Origin: Gigaspora rosea
Taxonomy: Eukaryota > Glomeromycota > Glomeromycetes > Diversisporales > Gigasporaceae
NCBI GenBank assembly: GCA_003550325.1
Contig: QKWP01000579.1
Coordinates: 1 to 64,000, forward strand
Reading direction: 5' to 3'
DNA: 64,000 nt
Under the pieces are notes generated by a model, which had not been told where the DNA came from, ran no database searches, and worked only from the letters and a program-made list of their open reading frames with translations. The translations under genes and the position numbers were made by a program. Position 1 is the stretch's first letter. Every line of letters starts with the position of its first letter. This document shows positions 23,647-33,224 of this stretch, one piece after another.

Positions 23647-24384
23647 TTGTAATTTTACAATTATCTTTTTCAATTGCTTGTACAAATAAAGCACACTTTT
23701 TTTTAAATTCACCAATAAAAGATGATATATATCCGACACCAGCTCCTATCATATTAATGTTGCTTTCAATTCCTAAACTAGTTATATAAACTATAAGATT
23801 TCTAACTTTAATAGCAAATGGACGAAATTGAATACCTTCTAAAGATGCTTCAAGTAATTCATTCTTATTCCATCCTAATATATACGGACCAGAAAATTTA
23901 GTTTTTGAATTTGAAAAAAGTTTTTGATATAAGCTCGTGATTGCTAAACTTGGAGTTGATTCAATTTTACTATATTTACTACCCGATTGACTTCTATATT
24001 CTGGTTCTATTTCACTAAGTTCATGCCCTTCTGTAATATGCATATAGAAGCGTCTATTATTTTGTTCAAAAACAGTTTGCTAGCCAACTCTTATAGGAAA
24101 TAAAAAGACGCCCTTTTCTACTGAACTGTTATTTCTTATCATCCACCAGTTACACAAATTAGCCCCATAATGCAAACTAGGTACTATTTGGCCAAGAGAA
24201 ATTAGGTTTATACTCAAATTTGGCCTTTTAGACATACTTGGTGAATTCAAATGAGTTCTGAGCAGAGATTCTACACACATATATGTTTTTATATGTTAAT
24301 TATCCCGGATAATTATTATAAAGCTTATATTGCAGATCTTTTCATTTCTGGTGAATTACGAATTAAATAAACTTTATTTATTAA

Positions 24385-24545
24385 AAAAAGCTTATAACGA
24401 TCCAAAAAAACATATAATGATCCAAAAGAAAAAAAAAACCTATAATGATCCTACAATCAAAGAAAAAAAAAGCCAATAACAATCCTGCAATCAAAAAAAA
24501 AGCCCATAATAATTTCGCAATTAAAAAAAAAACCAATTCTAAATG
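24385..24545 (+). repeat. short tandem repeat, unit about 45 bp
   Basis: Four units of CCTATAATGATCCTGCAATC followed by a run of A, joining the transposon's right end to the next satellite. Confidence 0.7.
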
Positions 24546-26175
24546 AATCTTTCGAATCCTGGTTCCCGAATCTTCATTCCTGGGGCTACTCCAATACTCT
24601 AGCAAAGCACAAACCTACAAGAAGAAAATTTTAGTAAAACAAAAAAAACTGAAGAACAAAAAGAACCAACAAAAAAAAACTGCACGTACTAGTTCTAGTT
24701 CCCGAATTTTCATTCCTGGGGCCATTCCAATACTTTAGCAAATCACGAATCTACAGGAAGAAAATTTTAGTAAACAAACAAAAACCGAAAGACAAAAAGA
24801 ACAAACAAAAAAGAGCTGGTATGTACTAGTTCTGGCTCCCAAATCTTCATTTCCGGCGTTATTCCAATACTCTAGCAAAACACAAATCTACAAAAAGAAA
24901 ATTTAATAAAACAAAAAAAAACTGAAGAACAAAAAGAACAAACAAAAAAAGAACTAGTACATACTAGTTCTGGTTCCCAAATCTTCATTCCTGGCATTAT
25001 TCCAATACTCTATCGAAACAAAACCTACAAGAAAAAATTTAGCAAAACAAAAAAATAACTGAAGAACAAAAAGAACAAACAAAAAAGAACTGGTATATAC
25101 CAGTTTCGGTTTCCGAATCTTCATTCCCGGCGCTATTCCAATACTCTATTGAAACATGAACCTACAAGAAAAAAATTTTAGCAAAACAAAAAAAACCTAA
25201 AAGACAAAAAGGACAAACAAAAAAGAACTGGTACTTATCTTTTTGTACTAGTTCTGGTTCCCGAATCTTCATTCCTGGCGCCATTCCAATACTCTAGCGA
25301 AACACGAATCTACAAGAAAAAATTTAGTAAAACAAAAAAAAAACTGAAGGCCAAAAAAAAACAAACAAAAAAGAACTAGTACATACCAGTTCTGGTTTTT
25401 GAATCTTCATTTCCGGCATTATTCCAATACTCCAGAAAAATATGAACCTAAAAGAAGAAAATTTTAGTAAAACAAAAAAGAAACCCCCAAAGAACAAAAA
25501 GAACAAACAAAAAAGAACTAGTACTTATCTTTTTGTACCAGTTCCGGTTCCTGAATCTTCATTTCTGGCACCATTTCAATACTCTAGCAAAACACAAACC
25601 TACAAGAAGAAAATTTTAGTAAACCAAAAAAAAAACTGAAGGACAAAAAAGAACAAACAAAAAGAGATGGTACTTATTTTTTTGTACCAATTCTGGTTCC
25701 CGAATCTTCATTTCCAGTTTTCAAACTTCCATTTCTGGCTTCATTCCAGCACTTTAGCGAAGCAATGAACCTACAAGAAAGAAAAGCTTAATAAGACAAA
25801 AAATAACTAAAAAAAACTGGAAAAAAAACAAAACAATAAACAAACAAGAACTGGTATTTATTTTTTTATACCAGTTCCAGTTCCCAAATCTTCATTCCCG
25901 CAGTACCTTGTAAAATACAAGCTTACAAAAAGAAAATATTAGTATAATAAAAAAAATCACCAACGAAACGAAAGAACGAACAGGAAAGAACTGGTACTTA
26001 TCTTTTGTACAGACCTGGTTCCCGAATCTCTATTCCTAGTACCCAGTAAGACATGAACCTACAAGAAAGAAAAGATTAGTAGAGTGAAAAAGCAACCAAA
26101 GAAACAAAAGAGCAAGCTATCTAGAACTGGTATTTATCTTTCTGTACAGTTCCAGTTCCCAAATAATGAAAAAAA
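24546..26175 (+). repeat. satellite, unit about 130-185 bp, about 12 copies
   Basis: Each unit has GTTCCCGAATCTTCATTCCT, GGCGCCATTCCAATACTCTA, CACAAACCTACAAGAAGAAA, an AAAACAAAAAAA tract and AAGAACTGGTACTTATCTTT. TCTTCATT recurs at about 24572, 24704, 24845, 24980, 25118, 25266, 25405, 25555, 25705, 25890, 26018 and 26155. Later units are more diverged. Small frames here follow the repeat period and are not genes. Confidence 0.9.
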
Positions 26176-26324
26176 AGAAATAGAATAAAAAAAATAAAAA
26201 AAAAATACAATACAATATATAGCTAAACACGCGTTAACATACCTGATTTGATTTACACATCAATCTGAGAGTAGTAGATTGCCAGGAGTGCACAACCATG
26301 CAAGTGTACAGAAAACATATTCCC

Positions 26325-26580
26325 TTTGAAAAAATTTTTTTTTAAAAAAAAAATTTTTTAAAAAAAAAATTCAAAAAAAAAAAAATTTCAAAAAAAAAAA
26401 AAAATTTAAAAAAAAAATTCAAATAAACAAAAATTCAAAAAAACAAAAATTTTTCTTAAAAAAAAATTTTTTCTAAAATTTAATAAATTAGAGGGCTATA
26501 TATTTTTTGAGAAAAATTTTTTTTGGAAAAAAATTTTTTTGAAAAAATTTTTTTTAAGAAAAATTTTTTAAAGAAAAGTA
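26325..26580. repeat. A/T homopolymer block
   Basis: Alternating runs of A and T (AAAAAATTTTTT type) in the right arm of the composite element, matching a shorter block at 19165-19200 in the left arm. Confidence 0.8.
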
Positions 26581-26706
26581 TTTTAATTGGTTAAATTTTA
26601 TTAAATATTAAAGCTTATATGTAAAATATAGTTAATTAGCTCTTAAAAAATTTTAAAAAGTTTATATTAAAGCTAATGTAACCTCTATATGTATTGTTCA
26701 GGTTCT

Positions 26707-26960
26707 ATCTAAACCACAATACACGTGCAGTTAGTAAGTACAAACATTCCAATACAAACCTAAAATAACTATATCTAAATAACTTGTATTACCATTGTGA
26801 GTAAGTACAGTAACAGAATTTTTTACAGTAAATTATTATAGAAATTGCAATCATTTCAATATAAAACTAATCTAATTATCTAAATCACTTGTACTGTATT
26901 ATTTTATAGCAAGTAAGTACAATAAATACTATTTATTGTCAATAACAATTTTTTTATAGC
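26707..26960 (+). repeat. minisatellite, right part
   Basis: Continues the array broken at 18971: AATACACGTGCAGTTAGTAA, AGTAAGTACAGTAACAGAAT, TTTACAGTAAATTATTATAG. Confidence 0.85.
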
Positions 26961-26984
26961 AAATCCAAAATATTGATTGTTGTA

Positions 26985-27190
26985 GCTCTTGATTATTGTT
27001 ATTTATTTTTTTTAATATTAAGATTTAAAAAAGAATTTCTTAATTGGACAAGTAACAATCATGACATTGATCATTTATTCGCCAAATACAACTTAATGCA
27101 AGGATGTTTAGAGATATTATTAAATGGATACTCTTTAGCAAATTTGCAAATATAAAGTATCTAGCTAAAGGAGGCTTTGGTACCAAAAAT
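26985..27190 (+). pseudogene. protein-kinase N-terminal fragment
   Basis: Two frames together show the usual entry to the expanded TKL-like kinases of these fungi: EFLNWTSNNHDIDHLFAKYN, then DIIKWILFSKFANIKYLAKG and GGFGT, the glycine-rich ATP loop. The frame shifts near 27100 and the homology stops at the loop, where a dispersed repeat begins, so no catalytic lobe exists here. Intact relatives phosphorylate Ser/Thr/Tyr in signalling. This is a broken 5' piece; compare the better-kept copies at 31.9 and 63.2 kb. Confidence 0.75.
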
Positions 27191-27249
27191 CCTTTGTATT
27201 ACATGTGGATCACATGCATGATATGTATTCCGCATATGATAGAATCACA

Positions 27250-27490
27250 AAAATCTGGGTACATGTGCAGTTATATGTTTTTCACTTTTTGATTAGAGTT
27301 AGGGTAAGGGTTAGTTTGGGGTTTGAGTTAGAAAAAATCTTATAGGTAAAATCACCTCCCCGACATTTTTTATTAGTGAATCAATATAGGTTTAGACATT
27401 AGTTTTCTTGTATTCTATGTTTTTTTGCTTTTTTTCTTCTTTTTTTCTTCGTTGGTGTCGATTAAAACATCCAATTTTATTGGCTCACTG
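27250..27490 (+). repeat. dispersed repeat with TTAGGG-like run, copy 1
   Basis: ATATGTTTTTCACTTTTTGA, TTAGAGTTAGGGTAAGGGTT, CACCTCCCCGACATTTTTT and TTTTTCTTCG ... GTGTCGATTAAAACA match 60965-61195 in the same orientation. Class unknown. Confidence 0.7.
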
Positions 27491-28175
27491 TCACGTGATC
27501 ACACACGGCTTTAGATGACCCCAAAATCTGCAGGTTTCTTAATTTTTGTGTCTAATAAAAAAACAATGCAAAAATAATTATTGAAAATCAATTTAATTGT
27601 TCAAATTAGTTATTTCTTATAAATTTATTTATTGAAATACTTAATAAATAAATAAATTTGACATAGAAATGCATGTGTTTATATATTAAGTATTTCAAAA
27701 GTTCGTAAGTTTGTGACTTTAGATATTTTTTATTTATTTAGTATCATTTCCATTTTTGCATAATGTATTAAATGTTAGTTAATTTTGAAAGGGAAACCTG
27801 TTTTACATATATTATCATCCCTTTTTTAAATAATACACTAATGGGTTAGCACGTTAACGTGTTCGCATATAAGGCATTCTTATATAACAGTTACCAAAAT
27901 TCGAAAGCTTGAGATAGGTTAAAATAATCTTTTATTACTACGTCAGCATACATTAGTGTGTCAACATATAGTATACTAAATTTAAGTTAGAGAGATTCCC
28001 AGAGAGATTCCCATCGATTTTACTTAACAGTTAAGGGAAATAAAGTAAGTTAGTGTTGTGCTGAAGAGACTTTTATTTGAGTAAATCAGAAACTTATCTC
28101 CCAGGTAGTCGTATTACTACAAACTTTTCAATACCTGATACGTAGTATGATTGCGTAAATTTCTATGCATATCCA
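27491..28175. other. AT-rich intergenic DNA
   Basis: Nothing coding recognised. Contains CACGTGATCACAC near 27492 and a short inverted repeat of AAATTTATTTATTGAAATAC around 27625. Confidence 0.5.
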
Positions 28176-28370
28176 ATTACCATATGGGCGGATTTGGGCT
28201 GATCCGGGTGATATCTGTGAATAACGTGATTAAGATTTTCAAAAAATAAATAACAAATTACACCAATCAGATAGCTTGTGTGATGTTTTCGAATTATATT
28301 ATTAAGATCTTCAACAAACGATTAACAAGATTCTATCTTTCCTAGCCAATTAAGAACCAAGGTTAGACGT

Positions 28371-28425
28371 TGGAGATGAGGTGGAGATGAGGTGGAGATG
28401 AGGTGGAGATGAGGTGGAGAGGGGT
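28371..28425 (+). repeat. 11-bp tandem repeat TGGAGATGAGG
   Basis: Four and a half perfect units in the 5' leader of the transposase-like gene. Confidence 0.9.
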
Positions 28426-28694
28426 TTCACCAGTAAAATTAGAAGAAGTAGAATTTAAATCAACATAGTTAATTTGAAGTACATATTTAATAAATATATT
28501 TATTTTTTTAATAATAGTAACTTTCTGCGACCAAACAACACTAAAAAAAAACCCAAACAACCCAGCACAAGTAAACGGCCAAACAACACAACAAAAACGA
28601 CCAAACGATACAAGTATAAAAACAACTTGGGTTTTATTACCACCTTGTTGAATGTACGTTAATTCGCATTGCTAGTAGTACCTAAAGACTCAAA

Positions 28695-31036
28695 ATGCCG
28701 CCTAGTTCAAAAACACTTCAAAGTATTTCTTCAACCCGATATTCGCCAACTGAAAACTTACCAAAATGTCATCCTTTAACCCGTTACCCCCTTCAAGAAA
28801 TTCAGCAACAAAAAAATATACAAACCAATTCCTTAGAAGTTGTTGATAACTATCCAAGCATTCATGTAACTAGATTTGATGGAAATAAAAAAACAAAATA
28901 CCTTTATAAAATTTTTCGTCTTGGTTATTATCCGCCAAATGTCAAACAAACAGTGCGAAGTTGTTATTTAATCCCTAATGGATATTTAGTTAGTATTAAA
29001 ATTCGTGGTATAGATATTATGGCCGAAACCCAATATGATTCCAATGACAAAGTAATATATACATTAACTTGGGACGGTTCTAATGGAGAAAAACAATCTG
29101 TATCAAGCAATAGATCTGCGAGTAACGTAGCGACCTTATTTTTACAAGTTTGTATTAATAATTTAATAATTACCTTACATGTATATATAGTATTGTATAT
29201 ATAGTATTATACTTACTACGTATTTGTAAATAGAAATTATATAATAATAACAAGTCTGCGCTTTCTGGTGTAATACTTTTTGGATTTGATCTTGAATGTT
29301 TGGCAAAAAGACGAATTAATAGTGATAACCAATGTCAAGTTCAAATTCAAACAAATAAACCTTTTCATCAACTTAAATCCGAGTCACAAAAAAAAAAAAA
29401 ACTTCAAACTTTAGCTTCTGACATTTATAATAGAGTTGAATCAGCACTTAATTTACATAATTTTTATGATTCAAAATTAGCACACGTAGAATTAAGAGTA
29501 AATGGATCACCTATTAGATTTCAAGACATAAATTTAAAAAAACCCCAATTACAAATTTTAGATTCAACAGTTCGAGCATGTGATGAGCTTCTAGTTTCTC
29601 GTGACGGATATCGTCGACTTGCAGCTGTTATGCCCGAAATGGAGCGTGAATACGAGGTTGAAAAATGTCGACATGAAATAACAAAAACTATGAATGATGT
29701 AATTCCAGTTCACACAGTTCAAATAAATTCCTTAACTCCTAATGGGGCTTATCGATTACTTAAAGACATTTTAAATGTTTTAATTTCTAAATTAGCATAC
29801 GGAGATTTGGCAATATTAAAAGTAGGGGACGTAGTTCATATTAAATTAAGTGGTGATGGACGGCAGGTCGGTAAACACCATAATCATGTAATGTTTACTG
29901 CCTGCATATTAAATCAACATGATGCAGTTTTAAGTCCATCAAACCAACATTGTATTTTTCTTTATAGCGGTATAGAACAATATGAATCTCTTCAACAAGC
30001 TTTTAGCTTTTTAATTGAAGATTTATTAACTTTAAATACTGAAGGAATTACTGATTCGAATAATAATCATTGGCCAATTGAATTTTGGTTTGGCTCTGAC
30101 TGGAAATTCATGTCATTAGTACTTGGCATTAAAGGACCAACAGCTGTTCATTTCTGTTTATACTGCAATTGCAAGAATACTGATCGTTGGAATATGGATT
30201 TAGATTACGAAAATTCATGTAATACTTTGGGTCGCAAAAATTCAAACCTTTTACCTTTTTTAGAAAATCAACATTGTATTCCAGATGAGTTGCATGTAAT
30301 GCTTCGAATCACAGATGTTTTATTTGAATGCCTTTTCTTAGAATTATCAACTGAACCTGCATTTAATAGACGATCAAAAAATAATACTGCAACAATTCGG
30401 GAGCAAGTTGAGTTAACAATCCATTCTCTTGGTATCAATGTATTCAAATTTAAGGAACCCGAAACTTCAAAAGGAAAATGGCATTGGACATCACTAATGG
30501 GGCCCGATAAGTTGGTTCTTTTAGAAAAATTTCCAATTGAATTATTTGTTCCGGGTCAAAGAGGCAAGGATATACAAACACTTTGGCATGAGTTTTATTT
30601 TTTGTACCAAACAATGCGTAAGAGTGATCTAACAGATGATGATATCATTAAATTTGAAACTTCAGCACGACAATGGGTTAAAAATTTCTGCCGACCAACA
30701 ATTGAAACTAAAGAAGGTAAAATTTTACAAGTAGGACTATATCATCGTGATGACGTTACTCCTTACATGCACGTACTCGCATGCCATATTCCAAAATTTA
30801 TAAAATATCTTAAAACAAAAAAATTAAGTCTACGATGGTTTTCATGTTCAGGTGTCGAGAAAAAAAATCATAACCATGTTCAGTTATTTTATGGCGGCAC
30901 AACAATGGGTGGTGGTAATTCTTTAAAGTCTGTAGCATATGAAATATGTTCATATGAAAATAGACAACTTTATTATCAAATTAATGAAACACCTCTATCT
31001 TATTCTAAAAAAACAATAAATTTTAAACTAAAATAA
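28695..31036 (+). CDS. transposase-like protein, spliced, about 750 residues
   Basis: Exon 1 (28695-29147) begins MPPSSKTLQS; exon 2 (29234-31036) ends at TAA. The intron 29148-29233 (GTTTGT...AAATAG) joins in phase 0 to give NVATLFLQ-KLYNNNKSALSG, like the SLYQKLFSNSKTKFSG motif of the 20-24 kb gene. Without splicing the first frame ends soon after. The N-terminal part (1-150) may bind DNA. The middle part has KLSGDGRQVG (candidate first Asp), FWFGSDWKFMSLVLGIKG (candidate second Asp) followed at once by FCLYCNCKN (zinc-like cysteines), then IPDELHVMLRITDVLFECLF, where acidic residues precede a helical segment. The C-terminus has VEKKNHNHVQLFYGGTTMGG. It fills a TIR element, so a transposase is the likeliest role. 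The family is not one I can name, and the catalytic assignment is inferred. Confidence 0.7.
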
Positions 31037-31038
31037 AT

Positions 31039-31650
31039 TCAGACTACAACTATATTTCGCTTACAAATTTCAAATGTAAACTTCAAAAGTCCATACGCCC
31101 ATGTATAAGTTCCTTCATTATATTCTTCTTTAGTTGCTCGTTCTTCCCAAAAGAACCCAAACTCAGCTTCGACCGTTTGTTGCGTTTCAGGTTCCTTCTT
31201 TTCAGTTGTTACTTTAACCTCACTTCCTGTTTTCGTTTTTTTTTCTCCCCAGCCAGGGTGCGCAAAAATATAGCCGATCTTTTGGTAGCCCTCCTTTCCC
31301 TTATATATACATTTATACTTTCGCTGGGTTAACCGGTATTCGAAGCCTGGTTCTTGGTGAAACACATAAAAAAAAAGATTTTCAGGACAGTGTATGGTAA
31401 ACTGTTTGAATCCTTGGGCCGTTCGGTGACTATGAAGGCGGGACTTTACATTCGCAAGAAAAACTGACCGAAATTGGCACAAGCACCAACTAGAGGGAAG
31501 TTCAAACCCAGAACTGTGAGGTACGACACGGTTACATGTGTGTTTTTTTGTTTCATGAGATATTAAAGACCTCCTTGTTGAATAAGTTTTAGAACATAAA
31601 AGACAATTAAAAGGTTTAGACGACATTGCTGCACTGATTATTTTTATCAA
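31039..31650 (-). CDS. C2H2 zinc-finger protein, transposon companion
   Basis: 203 residues, intact. The first Met gives MIKIISAAM; the second (residue 9, MSSKPFNC) is an equally good start. A classic single finger lies near residues 16-38: CLLC, 12 residues, H, four residues, H (CLLCSKTYSTRRSLISHETK). Downstream is a mixed alpha/beta region (TIHCPENLFFYVFHQEPGF, YKCIYKGKEGYQKIGYIF) with no named domain, and an acidic low-complexity stretch rich in K, E and T. The gene starts about 85 bp inside the right TIR and converges on the transposase-like gene. A related decayed gene lies at 7676-7969 in another TIR element. It probably binds DNA; whether it binds the TIR, regulates the transposase or is a captured host gene is open. 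Confidence 0.75.
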   Translation of the reverse strand: MIKIISAAMSSKPFNCLLCSKTYSTRRSLISHETKKHTCNRVVPHSSGFELPSSWCLCQFRSVFLANVKSRLHSHRTAQGFKQFTIHCPENLFFYVFHQEPGFEYRLTQRKYKCIYKGKEGYQKIGYIFAHPGWGEKKTKTGSEVKVTTEKKEPETQQTVEAEFGFFWEERATKEEYNEGTYTWAYGLLKFTFEICKRNIVVV

Positions 31651-31756
31651 ATTAGTGTAACCATTAAGATATCACTGATCACATTTTTATTAACATTTTT
31701 TTTATCACGTAGATCAGCTAAAATCCGCCCATATGCTAATTAGGAATTGGCCTAAA

Positions 31757-31830
31757 TATGTAATGCAGGCCAGATTTTATATTAATGCTGGCCAGATGAT
31801 ATTGTAATGCCGGCCAGATAATTTTATTTT
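31757..31830 (+). repeat. three copies of TAATGCYGGCCAGAT
   Basis: Units at about 31760, 31786 and 31813, spaced about 27 bp, in AT-rich DNA just outside the TIR element. Confidence 0.75.
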
Positions 31831-31884
31831 TGGAATCATATTAAAAATTCTGCCCGCGTGCCCATCTCTATTCAGACCGTTTTT

Positions 31885-32885
31885 AAGGCAGTATGTATTG
31901 ACGGATATATTATAGATTTTGGTGTTAATGAGGATAAATGGCATAGAAATAGAAAGTTGACATTTGCTTAAAAGGCTTTGATAGTTCTAAAGATATAAAA
32001 CAAAAATTTTTAGAAGAAGTAAGCATTATAATTTATTATTATTAGAGTGTAATAATCTTATTTATCCTAATTAATATTTTAGGTTAAAAACCAACATAAT
32101 CATGGGGGCAATTCAGCAATTACGATTTATGGAATAACTAAAATCCAAAGATAATAATTACGATGGTCATGGAATATGCAAAGCAAGGAAGTCTTCGAAA
32201 AATTATTAGATGTAAATAGAATGAACTAGATTGGGCTTCTAAAGTAGCTAATTTATATCACATAGCTCTTGAACTTTATGCAATTCACCAAGCCAAATTA
32301 GTGCATAAAGATTTTCATTCTGGCAATATAGCTAATCGAAGTATTGTTGGTTCTTACATTACTGATTTTGGCTTATGTAGGTCAGTGTCGCAAGATTCAA
32401 GTTCAGGAGAGATTTATGGTGTGCTTCCTTATGTTGCCCCAGAGATGTTGTGTGGAGGAAATTATACTCAAGAATCAGATATTTATTCTTTTAGAATAAT
32501 TATGTCAGAAGTTTTTACTGGATATCCTCCATTTTATGATATTCCACATGATTCTAAACTATCCATTAAAATTTGTAAAGTTCTCAGACCTGAAATTAGA
32601 TGCGAAGTTCCTCAGCTACTTTTGGATCTGATGAATAAATGCTTATATGCAGAACCTCAAACTCGACCAACTACTAGAGAATTATATAATGCCCTGGAGC
32701 GGCTTTTTCATAATTTGAAAGATGAAAAAAATTGAATTATATAAATAAATTAAAGAAATTAAAGGCTCAGAAAAAAATTTCTCAAGATATGATCAAGTTA
32801 AATCGGAACGATTTAAATATCAGACACATCCACAAGCTATTTATACAAGTTGACGTTTACAACTTTCAAAACTCCCTAAGCCAGG
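31885..32885 (+). pseudogene. TKL-like protein kinase, 5'-truncated and shifted
   Basis: Starts inside the N-lobe at TVFKAVCIDGYI. Continues RKLTFALKGFDSSKDIKQKF (catalytic Lys in ALK), then an intron with GTAAGC near 32010 and TTTTAG near 32082. Next are VKNQHNHGG, YGITK, MVMEYAKQGSL, VHKDFHSGNI (catalytic loop, HRD as HKD), ITDFGLC (DFG), GVLPYVAPE (APE) and RPTTRELYNAL. A C-terminal tail THPQAIYTS...LSKLPKP runs to about 32883, as in other members. Lesions seen: loss of the glycine loop, a shift near LTF/ALK, a one-base shift after YGITK near 32137 and a TAG near 32217. The catalytic C-lobe is open from 32301 to 32735. Probably inactive. Confidence 0.8.
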
Positions 32886-32889
32886 TAAT

Positions 32890-33216
32890 ATATTTTTTAA
32901 AACATTAGCAATATGTTAATTGTAAAAATTTCTGAATCTGCCAATGTAGTAAATGCAGTAACAATATTTATTTTTTTAAACTGTTTTTAATACCTTTAAC
33001 AAGTAAACCTATCGATTATGTTAAAGTTCCCGATGGTAAGTAATATATTTGATTTATTTATAATTCAACAATTTAATACTCATTTGTATATTGGTATTTA
33101 GATTAATAAATCAAGTAAAAAAAGTTATTATTGCTATACTACAATAATTCGGTAATCGATTATATATCTTTATCTATGTACGTAAAGACAAAGTTGGCCC
33201 GATTTAGGTTAAGGTT
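32890..33216. other. AT-rich DNA after the kinase relic
   Basis: May hold the last intron and tail of the kinase relic, but no further family sequence is clear. Confidence 0.4.
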
Positions 33217-33224
33217 GGCCTAAT

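Larger units (their letters stand above)
19990..24285 (-). pseudogene. multi-exon DDE-type transposase-like gene, decayed
   Basis: Read on the minus strand. Near 24.04-23.65 kb it has SKTKFSGPYILGWNKNELLE, then VLGKTPDDAWKYIGLYKKFC. Near 22.5 kb come LYPNGIKRTTFLTRLKDG and the cysteine pair GGLCITCAEYGY. A likely catalytic core follows: first Asp in AIIVVDYKMKILPKSARKIK (about 21.8 kb), second in IKIISDNGSHYHCAKL (about 21.57 kb) and Glu in SFLEAGEAKTTIDSHHAQ (about 21.45 kb). The C-terminus reads YFCSGWALKENQ...KGKGK (20.3 kb) and LKTIENWIGRYLSLYKKEAA (20.05 kb). GTAAGTAT donors follow HNYEQ (22.37 kb) and SHHAQ (21.44 kb), so the gene had introns. Several stops and shifts (for example near 20160) break it. 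The assignment as a DDE transposase rests on these motifs; its superfamily is not recognised. Confidence 0.65.
19668..24371. mobile_element. 4.7-kb TIR transposon with spliced DDE-type gene
   Basis: Inverted ends of about 34 bp: TTTATTTAATTCATAATTCA...CCAGAAATAAAAAG at 19668-19702 and its reverse complement with two differences at 24338-24371. A minus-strand gene fills the space between. It is itself the target of a 99-bp foldback insertion (22258-22356) and an 80-bp micro-palindrome (23575-23646). No clear target duplication is visible because the flanks are A/T runs. Confidence 0.75.
18972..26706. mobile_element. 7.7-kb composite element inserted in the minisatellite
   Basis: The ends are AGGACCTGAACAATATATA and the reverse complement of AGAACCTGAACAATACATA, flanked by an 8-base near-duplicate (ATTTAAAC 18964-18971, ATCTAAAC 26707-26714). 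The inverted similarity continues inward for several hundred bases, to GCATGATTGTGCACC / GCATGGTTGTGCACT, though homopolymer tracts have diverged. Inside lie a hAT MITE, a 4.7-kb TIR transposon and a 1.7-kb satellite. Long TIRs with an 8-9 bp duplication suit a Mutator-like or hAT-type carrier. No transposase is assigned to the outer element itself. Confidence 0.65.
28181..31735. mobile_element. 3.55-kb two-gene TIR element, whole-looking
   Basis: The ends are CATATGGGCGGATTTGGGC (28181) and the reverse complement of CATATGGGCGGATTTTAGC (31735); 22 of the first 24 bases agree. The interior is a spliced transposase-like gene (28695-31036, +) facing a C2H2 zinc-finger gene (31650-31039, -), with stops two bases apart. 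The first 15 bases recur, with one variable position, in the foldback elements at 17259-17719 and 35408-35866. No target duplication could be fixed because CATATG is self-complementary. Both frames are open, so it may be recent and able to move. Confidence 0.75.
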
